Positions 5,861 through 11,249 of a DNA stretch of 11,249 nucleotides are shown piece after piece. This DNA comes from Candidatus Omnitrophota bacterium (lineage in GTDB: Bacteria; Omnitrophota; Gorgyraeia; JACOVV01): NCBI GenBank assembly GCA_023248175.1, contig JAHFFC010000016.1:1-11249 (forward strand), written 5' to 3'. Within the stretch, counting starts at the first letter, position 1. Every line of letters begins with the position of its first letter. The notes under the pieces are model-generated. The model was not told the origin of the DNA. It was given only the letters and a program-made list of their open reading frames with translations, and did not search any database. A program made the translations under genes and the position numbers.

Positions 5861-6657
5861 AAAGAGTGCCGACTCTTTCAGTGGTTATGCCGTGCCTCAA
5901 TGAGGAAGAGAATATCGAGGCGGCGATGAAATCCACATTAGCTGCCTTCGATCGTTATGGTATTGAAGGAAGATTGATTGTTGTCAATGACGGTAGTACC
6001 GACAAGACACGCGACATTGTCTGTCAGTTGATGACGCGGGACAGTCGCCTTACTCTTCTGGAGCATGACAAGCCGTGGGGAGTGGGAGCTTCCTTTTGGG
6101 ATGGAGTGAAACAGTCCAAGGACGAATACGTGACGATATTTCCGGGAGACAACGAGAACAGTCCGGAAGAAACCCTGGCATACTTTGGTCTGACCGAGGA
6201 TGTAGATATCATCATTCCTTTCATTCATAACAGCGAAATTCGAGCGCGGTGGCGCCGTATTATCTCTTCCTGCTACCGTTTTATCATTAACGTTTCTTTC
6301 GGAACAAGCCTCAATTATATGAACGGTACCGTCATCTATAGTACGGCTGTCCTGAAGGAAATTCAGCATTATTCGACAGGGTTCTTTTACCAAGCGGAAA
6401 CGTTGATCCGGTTGATCCGCGCGGGGTATCTGTATGCCGAAGTCCCGCACTTCTTGCAGCGCCGCGGCTTTGGGCAGACCAAGGCGCTTTCCCTACGTTC
6501 TCTCTGGAACGTCACAAGAGGTTATTTCCGACTTATATGGGATATTCACGTTCTTCGTAAAATTGGCGGCGCCAACCTGAAGATTAACGAGACTTCAACG
6601 ACCTACCGCCGGCAATACAAGAATCTAAATCAGATACCTATGAGCGCACGGACATGA
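5857..6657 (+). CDS. GT2-family glycosyltransferase, DPM1-like
   Basis: This 266-residue protein has the GT-A fold signature of family 2 transferases that use nucleotide-sugar donors, often with a polyprenyl phosphate acceptor. SVVMPCLNEEENI (8-20), VVNDGSTDKT (42-51) and a metal-site region FPGDNENSPEE (95-105) appear in order, followed by LNYMNGTVIY and the RRGFGQTKALSLRSL block. The metal site reads GDNE rather than a plain DxD or DADxQ. No transmembrane segment is evident, whereas many lipid-acceptor relatives carry C-terminal ones; the flanking small membrane proteins could provide membrane attachment (inference). The ATG at 5857 is preferred because it forms an ATGA overlap with the upstream stop and homology begins just after it; an in-frame ATG at 5845 would add four residues. 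The stop overlaps the next ATG, again as ATGA. Confidence 0.9.
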   Translation: MKRVPTLSVVMPCLNEEENIEAAMKSTLAAFDRYGIEGRLIVVNDGSTDKTRDIVCQLMTRDSRLTLLEHDKPWGVGASFWDGVKQSKDEYVTIFPGDNENSPEETLAYFGLTEDVDIIIPFIHNSEIRARWRRIISSCYRFIINVSFGTSLNYMNGTVIYSTAVLKEIQHYSTGFFYQAETLIRLIRAGYLYAEVPHFLQRRGFGQTKALSLRSLWNVTRGYFRLIWDIHVLRKIGGANLKINETSTTYRRQYKNLNQIPMSART

Positions 6658-7202
6658 ATACTGTCTCGGATGCTCTTTTAATATTTTCGTTTTCCTGGAT
6701 CGTGCTGGCGGTGGTTCTTCATATCCTTTCTTACCGTTTGATATGGAGAGGACGCGGTCCCCGTTCACCTCAGGGGTTTCTCGCCAGATTGATTTTAGGA
6801 ATGAACTTATTCCTGCCGCCGGCTGTTCTGAAGATCGCCCGCAGTGAAGTAAGATCGGCGCAGGAAACGATTTTGATGCTGGTTTTTGTTTTTCTGGTAG
6901 TGAATAGTTTTCTCTACGCTTATTTCCATTTTTTTAACATGAGCGAGACAGCACGCCGGATTCGAATGCTCTTGCAACTCCAACTTAAGGGGGCACTTCA
7001 GGCGGAAGAGATAAAGGAAGAGTACTCTCCTGTCAGCATGGTGAGAGCTCGGTTGAATCGTCTCGTTGAAACGGGACAGATTATTAAGAAATCGGACGAT
7101 CAATATTATATTGCCAGCTTCTTTCTCCTAAAGATCGCTTTTTTGATCGTGGTATGCCGCTCCTTATTAGGGTTTGAACAACGGAGGAGAGAGAATGTCT
7201 AA
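6654..7202 (+). CDS. Small membrane protein with winged-helix-like domain (copy 2)
   Basis: This 182-residue protein has no family name I recognise. Hydrophobic segments lie at about 6-30, 42-61 and 70-94. A soluble winged-helix-like stretch follows (about 98-152): helix ARRIRMLLQL, then ALQAEEIKEEY, a likely recognition helix VSMVRARLNRLVETGQI, and a short wing KKSDDQYYI. A fourth hydrophobic helix (153-172) ends in CRSLLGF. Order and motifs match the protein at 5360-5860, including V-L-H-I-L-x-x-R-x-I after the first segment and R-S-L-L-G at the end, so the two are probably distant paralogues. Its start overlaps the glycosyltransferase stop (ATGA), and its last codons hold the GGAGGAG ribosome binding site and start of the epimerase gene. 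DNA binding is not shown; the domain could serve protein contacts. Confidence 0.8.
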   Translation: MNTVSDALLIFSFSWIVLAVVLHILSYRLIWRGRGPRSPQGFLARLILGMNLFLPPAVLKIARSEVRSAQETILMLVFVFLVVNSFLYAYFHFFNMSETARRIRMLLQLQLKGALQAEEIKEEYSPVSMVRARLNRLVETGQIIKKSDDQYYIASFFLLKIAFLIVVCRSLLGFEQRRRENV

Positions 7203-8181
7203 AGTGCTTATCACAGGGGGAGCTGGTTTTATCGGAAGTCATTTAGTGGAACGTTTAGTCCATGAAGAAGACGAAGTGGTAGTGATTGACAATTATTCAA
7301 CCGGACGGCTTTCCAATATGGCGCCGTTTCAATCAAAAAAAAACTTCCTGTTTTACCAAAAAGACATTGGCGATTTTGATTCAATTAAAGAGTTGTTTTT
7401 AGGGGTTGAGGCGGTTTATCACATTGCCGGGCTTGCCGATATTGTTCCTTCAATTCAAAGACCGCTCGATTATTTCAGGTCAAATGTAGATGGAACCGTG
7501 AATGTGATGGAAGCGGCCCGCTTAGCGGGGGCCAAACGTATTGTCTATGCAGCGTCGTCCTCCTGCTATGGGATTCCAGATATTTTTCCTACTCCAGAAA
7601 CAGCCCCTGTTCGTCCGCAATATCCCTATGCTTTGACTAAGTTTTTGGGAGAACAAATAGTACTGCACTGGGGACAAGTTTATAAAATGGGGGTGAACTC
7701 TCTTAGGTTCTTTAACGTTTACGGGCCAAGGGCCAGAACCAGCGGGACCTACGGCGCTGTCTTCGGCGTTTTCCTGGCACAAAAAATCCATGGTAAACCC
7801 TTTACCGTGGTCGGCGATGGCACTCAGACCAGAGATTTCACCTATGTCGCCGATGTGGTTGACGCGGTGATTACCGTGGCCAGAAGCCAGTTAAAGAATG
7901 AAATTTTCAACGTTGGTTCCGGTCGGGCGGTGAGTGTGAACCAAATCGCAGAGCTTTTGGAGGGAGAAAAGATCTTTGTGCCAAAACGCCCCGGAGAACC
8001 GGACTGCACTTTTGCCGATATCTCAAAAATCGAGAAACTGATCGGTTGGCGGCCCAAAGTCTCCATCGAAGAGGGGGTCAGCAGACTGCTCCAATATATG
8101 AATGATTGGAAAGAAGCTCCCGTGTGGACTCCCGAATCCATCGCGACAGCAACACGTGATTGGTTCCGTTATTTGGGATGA
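7195..8181 (+). CDS. NAD-dependent sugar epimerase/dehydratase (extended SDR)
   Basis: This 328-residue extended short-chain dehydrogenase/reductase probably acts on a nucleotide sugar, for example as a UDP-sugar 4-epimerase. The NAD-binding motif GGAGFIG is at 8-14. Catalytic residues are visible as SSSCYG (121-126) and Y145-x3-K149 in YPYALTKFLGE. RFFNVYGPRA and GDGTQTRDFTYVADVV are substrate-side motifs typical of GalE/WbpP-like enzymes. The C-terminal end (PVWTPESIATATRDWF) extends beyond the core SDR fold. The ATG at 7195 is chosen because GGAGGAG lies just upstream and homology starts with MSKVLITGGAG; an in-frame TTG at 7174 is less likely. It overlaps the upstream gene by 8 bases, and its stop overlaps the next ATG (ATGA). 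Exact substrate cannot be told from sequence alone. Confidence 0.93.
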   Translation: MSKVLITGGAGFIGSHLVERLVHEEDEVVVIDNYSTGRLSNMAPFQSKKNFLFYQKDIGDFDSIKELFLGVEAVYHIAGLADIVPSIQRPLDYFRSNVDGTVNVMEAARLAGAKRIVYAASSSCYGIPDIFPTPETAPVRPQYPYALTKFLGEQIVLHWGQVYKMGVNSLRFFNVYGPRARTSGTYGAVFGVFLAQKIHGKPFTVVGDGTQTRDFTYVADVVDAVITVARSQLKNEIFNVGSGRAVSVNQIAELLEGEKIFVPKRPGEPDCTFADISKIEKLIGWRPKVSIEEGVSRLLQYMNDWKEAPVWTPESIATATRDWFRYLG

Positions 8182-8588
8182 AATCTCCTCGGCACGTTAT
8201 CCTTATCTGTGAAGACGGCTGGGAAGGAATCCGAAAGTTTGCCCTGCTTCTTTCGGAAAGGAAAATTCCTGTTTTGGTAATCATTAAAGGAAATCCGGGG
8301 CGCGAAGTAAGAGAAATGATTTCTCCAAAACCGGATATCCGAAATTATTTTTTTGAGCGGAATTTATACCGCGTTGTTCTTTATCCTCTGTTAGTATGGT
8401 TTTATTTGCGATACCGATGGGATATCTGCTGTATTACTAAGGAAAGAACTTACAAGGAATTAAGGATACTACAGAGACTCTTGGGATTTTCCCTTTATTA
8501 CTTCCTGGAATCGGGAACTAACTCCCTGCTTCAAGACCGCTTTGGAAAGAAGATTTTTCTTCTCGATTATATCCAACATCTGAATTAA
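8178..8588 (+). CDS. Protein of unknown function, last gene of the radical SAM/glycan operon
   Basis: This 136-residue protein is not recognised. It starts at an ATG overlapping the epimerase stop (ATGA), which supports translation. Residues 5-40 alternate hydrophobic strands and a helix (HVILICEDGWEGIRKFALLL then IPVLVIIKG) like the first half of a Rossmann-type unit, as in the N-terminus of some glycosyltransferases. A hydrophobic, aromatic-rich stretch at about 64-78 (LYRVVLYPLLVWFYLRY) could associate with the membrane. The last 39 residues (98-136) lie in the 120-base overlap with the convergent glycosyltransferase gene. It may be a complete small protein or the 5' remnant of a longer gene cut short when the opposing operon was joined. 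Base composition does not differ obviously from its neighbours. Confidence 0.6.
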   Translation: MKSPRHVILICEDGWEGIRKFALLLSERKIPVLVIIKGNPGREVREMISPKPDIRNYFFERNLYRVVLYPLLVWFYLRYRWDICCITKERTYKELRILQRLLGFSLYYFLESGTNSLLQDRFGKKIFLLDYIQHLN

Positions 8589-9386
8589 TTGATGCTGATA
8601 GGTTAACCTGCCAACGGCTGTTTTGTATCCTTCTTCGGCAATGGCCGTTCTCTCACGCGGATGCGAAAGGTAATGATCTATTAACTGGAAAAGTTCTCCA
8701 GGTGAACGATACAAGACTAGATGTTGCCGGTCTTGTAACCCCAATACTTCAACCGTATCATCTTTTGGAGGGTTTGTTAAACAGAGAGTTCCGCAGGCCA
8801 TGATCTCCAAAGAACGCATGGTCAGTGTTTCCCGCCGGATCGCGTAGCTAAAACCAATTTTTGAACGGCTATAGATATCAGAAATGTTTCGATAATCTGC
8901 CTGCCCGATATAACTATTGGGGTAACGCTCTCTTAATTCTTGAAGGTAAAACTTTCTCGGGACGCCGCCGTCTGTCCCGACAAAACCGATGTCTAAATCC
9001 CGTTCCAGGTCGAGCCGTTTGTGGATTTCAGGATCACAGCATCCCCCGGGAATCCATACAACATCAGCTCCCGCCCGTTTCAACGACTCCACTCCATCTT
9101 TCATGGGGCAAAAAACAAGATCGTACCGAATGGACAGGGGTTTAATTCTTTTTAAAGCGAGATGCGTATCGGAGACCCAATAAACAGCCGGTCTTAGGTG
9201 ACTTGGCGGAGGGGAAGAGTAATCTCCATCGTCAATGCGAAAGTAAAGATCACAAGGGGTTGTCAGTTGCGCGAGTTGAGCGGGAGTCACTTGCAGGACT
9301 TCATGGCCCAGTTGGCAGAGAGCCCGCTCAAAATAAACGCCAATCGTATCCGGCCGGTAAAGATTGAAGATAACCGCGATCCGCAT
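8469..9386 (-). CDS. CgeB-type glycosyltransferase
   Basis: This 305-residue protein resembles glycosyltransferases of the CgeB / Glyco_trans_1_2 type, a GT-B fold group found in surface glycan loci. The N-terminus MRIAVIFNLYRPD is a Rossmann strand. DIGFVGTDG (131-139) opens the C-terminal domain. The donor-site block is clear at 187-225: TLTMRSLEIMACGTLCLTN, then TVEVLGLQD and HLVLYRSPGELFQLIDHYL, followed by a RERTAIAEEGY helix and LTYQHQL. Homology fades after about residue 271, so the last 34 residues, which overlap the convergent gene, look like a non-conserved tail. The start codon overlaps the stop of the upstream epimerase gene (TAATG on the - strand). As the last gene of the - strand operon it probably adds a sugar made by its neighbours; donor and acceptor are unknown. 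Confidence 0.87.
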   Translation of the reverse strand: MRIAVIFNLYRPDTIGVYFERALCQLGHEVLQVTPAQLAQLTTPCDLYFRIDDGDYSSPPPSHLRPAVYWVSDTHLALKRIKPLSIRYDLVFCPMKDGVESLKRAGADVVWIPGGCCDPEIHKRLDLERDLDIGFVGTDGGVPRKFYLQELRERYPNSYIGQADYRNISDIYSRSKIGFSYAIRRETLTMRSLEIMACGTLCLTNPPKDDTVEVLGLQDRQHLVLYRSPGELFQLIDHYLSHPRERTAIAEEGYKTAVGRLTYQHQLIQMLDIIEKKNLLSKAVLKQGVSSRFQEVIKGKSQESL

Positions 9387-10351
9387 TAACCATTTTCCTT
9401 AAACCATGCGATGGTTCGTTTGAGCCCTTCATCCAGTTCTGTGGTTGCTTTGAATCCAAGAGTCTTTTCTGCTTTGCGGATATCCGGAACGCGGCGCTGG
9501 ATATCTTCGTAGCTGTCGCCGTACACTTCGCGCTGGGAGACAAAGCGAACGGAGGAACTTGATTTTGAGAGTTGAGTCATTCGCTTAGCCAGTTCCAGCA
9601 TGGATATTTCCCTGTTACTGCCGATGTTAAAAACTTCTCCTTCGGCCTTTTCTGTTTCCATGGCTTTGATGGTTCCTTCGACGGCGTCGTCAACATACGT
9701 GAAACAGCGGGTTTGGTTTCCATCTCCGATGATGGTGACAGGTTTGCCCTGCAGGATCTGCCCCAGAAAAATAGTGACCACCCTTCCTGTGTCGAGACGA
9801 TCCATTCGGGGACCATAGACGTTGAAATAACGGACAATGGACATGCTCAACCCTAGTTTTTTATAAGCGAAACAGAAATGTTCCCCGATCGCTTTTGAAG
9901 TTGAATAACACCACCGGTCAATCGCGGTTGATCCAAGAACCCGGTCATCATTTTCCGAGTAAGGAATCTTCGCACTGCGTCCGTAGATTTCCGAGGTGGA
10001 GGCAAAGCAGACTTTTTTATTGTATTTGTGGGCGAGTTGGAGAACTAACTGGGTTCCATTGACGTTGACATTGAGGACGGCGTAAGGGTTGATCACGTAA
10101 TGATGAACGCCGACCACCCCCGCCAAATGATACACCTGGTCGCACTGGCTGATGAGATTGTCAACGATCTCCCGATTGAGGATGGAATCCCGGACAAAGC
10201 GGAAACGGAGATTCTTAAAGTGGTGGAGGATTTTATCCTCGCCGCCGGAGGAGACGTCGTCCAAAACCACGACCTCATGCCCGCGCTCTAATAATTTGTC
10301 GACCAGGAAAGATCCCAAAAAACCCGCGCCCCCAGTGACTAGAATTTTCAC
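9386..10351 (-). CDS. NAD-dependent sugar epimerase/decarboxylase (UXS-like extended SDR)
   Basis: This 321-residue extended SDR acts on a nucleotide sugar. It has GGAGFLG (7-13), YHLAGVVG, STSEIYG (118-124), and Y149-x3-K153 in YSTSKAIGE. It also has RYFNVYGPRMD and GRVVTIFLGQILQGKPVTIIGDG, which resemble UDP-glucuronate decarboxylases and related epimerases. The C-terminal stretch EVYGDSYEDIQRRVPDIRKAEKTLGF recalls homologues annotated as UDP-glucuronate decarboxylase or UDP-glucose 4-epimerase, so the exact reaction is open. It overlaps the methyltransferase stop by four bases (ATGA) and the glycosyltransferase start by one base (TAATG), within a - strand operon. It is clearly distinct from the + strand epimerase at 7195-8181, so the two operons probably make different sugars. 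Confidence 0.9.
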   Translation of the reverse strand: MKILVTGGAGFLGSFLVDKLLERGHEVVVLDDVSSGGEDKILHHFKNLRFRFVRDSILNREIVDNLISQCDQVYHLAGVVGVHHYVINPYAVLNVNVNGTQLVLQLAHKYNKKVCFASTSEIYGRSAKIPYSENDDRVLGSTAIDRWCYSTSKAIGEHFCFAYKKLGLSMSIVRYFNVYGPRMDRLDTGRVVTIFLGQILQGKPVTIIGDGNQTRCFTYVDDAVEGTIKAMETEKAEGEVFNIGSNREISMLELAKRMTQLSKSSSSVRFVSQREVYGDSYEDIQRRVPDIRKAEKTLGFKATTELDEGLKRTIAWFKENG

Positions 10352-11145
10352 GATGACTCCTTCCGAAAAACATACAGTTTCTGAGTACCGTAGTCTCCGA
10401 CGTTTGGGAAAAGAGTAAAGAGTTTGTTGATTTCCGAATCAAAACAGGGTTCTTTATCTTTGCCGATGATGAAGGGTTGAAGCACGCGCGATCCGATGTA
10501 GTAGGTACTGCTGAAGTTGATATTCTCGACTAATTTCATCCATGGCTTAAGGGTGGGAAAGAGTTTTTCTTCGTCAAGATAGAGGTTATGCCACGGTTGC
10601 GGGATTTCGTTCAAGCCGAACTCTTTCCGGAGCCGGTTCATATTCCGCCACCCTTGCGCCGATGCTTCCGATAAGAGCAGAGTACCTTGTGGTTTCAACA
10701 CCCGGATAAATTCCTGAAGCGCTTTTTGCTGGAGCTCCCAGCTCGGAAGATTGATGATGCATCGTTTTGAAACAACCTGATCGTAGTGGGATTTTTTTTC
10801 CTTGAGGCCAAGAACGTCTCCAATCCCGAACGAGACCCGTTTCTGGAACTGCCGCGGCGATTTTGCGAGCAGCTCTTTCGCGTCTTGAATCATTGACTCT
10901 GAATAATCCACTCCGCGGACAGAAATGGATGGGCGGGTTTTGGCAAATTCCAGCGTGGAGTAGCCGTTGGCGCATCCGACGTCGAGGAGGGGGCCGCGAC
11001 GGGTCAAATATTTTCGAAGAACCTGATTCTCTAAATTAATCAGGAGCTGGTCCGGCATGGAGACGATCGCTTGTCCGTGAAAATTCTTGGAGCGCTCTTC
11101 GTAATATTCCTTGATCTTGCCGATTTGTTGAGCCGCTTCTTTCAT
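10348..11145 (-). CDS. Class I SAM-dependent methyltransferase
   Basis: This 265-residue cytosolic methyltransferase has a Rossmann SAM-binding core. Motif I is LLDVGCANGYS (53-63), an acidic residue D80 follows strand 2 (RGVDYSESM), GDVLGL lies near 110, and the post-core motif LKPQGTLLLSE is at 150-160. The C-terminal region (about 165-265), rich in aromatic residues, probably forms a substrate cap. The start is supported by AAGGAG on the - strand (11156-11161), which lies inside the end of the upstream aminotransferase gene. The stop overlaps the next gene's start (ATGA). Between a sugar aminotransferase and a sugar epimerase it most likely methylates a sugar or glycan, although the family also includes quinone and lipid methyltransferases. 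Confidence 0.88.
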   Translation of the reverse strand: MKEAAQQIGKIKEYYEERSKNFHGQAIVSMPDQLLINLENQVLRKYLTRRGPLLDVGCANGYSTLEFAKTRPSISVRGVDYSESMIQDAKELLAKSPRQFQKRVSFGIGDVLGLKEKKSHYDQVVSKRCIINLPSWELQQKALQEFIRVLKPQGTLLLSEASAQGWRNMNRLRKEFGLNEIPQPWHNLYLDEEKLFPTLKPWMKLVENINFSSTYYIGSRVLQPFIIGKDKEPCFDSEINKLFTLFPNVGDYGTQKLYVFRKESS

Positions 11146-11148
11146 CCC

Positions 11149-11249
11149 TTAAAATCTCCTTGTAATGTAAGCCAGTTGCCGCACGATATAATCCATCTTC
11201 TGCTTGGATAAATCCGGATAGAGGGGGAGAGATAGAACTTCGTTTGAAA
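11149..11249 (-). CDS. DegT/DnrJ/EryC1/StrS-family aminotransferase, C-terminal end only
   Basis: The - strand frame that enters from the right edge and stops at 11149-11151 reads S-N-E-V-L-S-L-P-L-Y-P-D-L-S-K-Q-K-M-D-Y and ends in YITRRF. The LSLPLYPDLS pattern followed by a D-Y-I/V helix is the characteristic C-terminus of PLP-dependent sugar aminotransferases of the DegT/DnrJ/EryC1/StrS family, which aminate nucleotide ketosugars. Only about 33 codons are in the window; the PLP lysine lies outside. The stop is three bases upstream of the methyltransferase ATG, so both sit in one operon. Confidence 0.8.
   Translation of the reverse strand, partial: SNEVLSLPLYPDLSKQKMDYIVRQLAYITRRF

Noticed and set aside
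5938..6450. 170-codon open frame on the - strand within the GT2 gene
   Set aside because: It is antisense to a gene with clear family motifs and shows no recognisable domain, so it is a shadow frame.

Overview
The window looks like chromosomal DNA from an uncultured bacterium. It has housekeeping genes (folC, mnmE), Shine-Dalgarno sites of the GGAGAG/GGAGGAG type, sigma70-like promoters, and spacers filled with GC-rich palindromic repeats of the kind often seen in environmental lineages such as Omnitrophota or Nitrospirota. Gene content alone does not fix the phylum, so that placement is tentative. No tRNA, rRNA, CRISPR array, transposase or phage gene was seen.

Bases 1-4000 hold a housekeeping block on the + strand. 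It contains the 3' part of folC (folate polyglutamylation), a DUF309 protein that starts inside the folC stop codon, full-length mnmE (tRNA wobble-uridine modification GTPase) and a histidine-phosphatase/phosphoglycerate-mutase-like enzyme. The three spacers (1599-1737, 3157-3361, 3974-4217) are packed with hairpins. A 21-base word recurs on both sides of mnmE. One repeat runs into the ribosome binding site of the phosphatase gene, and a heptamer repeat lies inside the mnmE reading frame.

Bases 4075-8588 hold a compact + strand operon behind a good promoter (TTAACT, 17 bases, TATAAT). Its order is radical SAM protein with an auxiliary-cluster C-terminus, small membrane protein with a winged-helix-like domain, GT2 glycosyltransferase, a second such membrane protein, NAD-dependent sugar epimerase/dehydratase, and a 136-residue protein of unknown function. 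Four of the five junctions overlap as TAATG or ATGA, and the fifth overlaps by 8 bases. The two membrane proteins share layout and short motifs and bracket a glycosyltransferase that lacks its own membrane segments. This is the best candidate here for an undescribed system, probably making or transferring a lipid-linked or surface glycan.

Bases 8469-11249 hold a second glycan operon on the - strand, read right to left: the C-terminal end of a DegT/DnrJ/EryC1/StrS sugar aminotransferase, a SAM-dependent methyltransferase, a UXS-like NAD-dependent sugar epimerase/decarboxylase, and a CgeB-type glycosyltransferase. The two operons converge and their last genes overlap by 120 bases. Together they suggest a surface polysaccharide locus beside the housekeeping block, using epimerised, aminated and methylated sugars.
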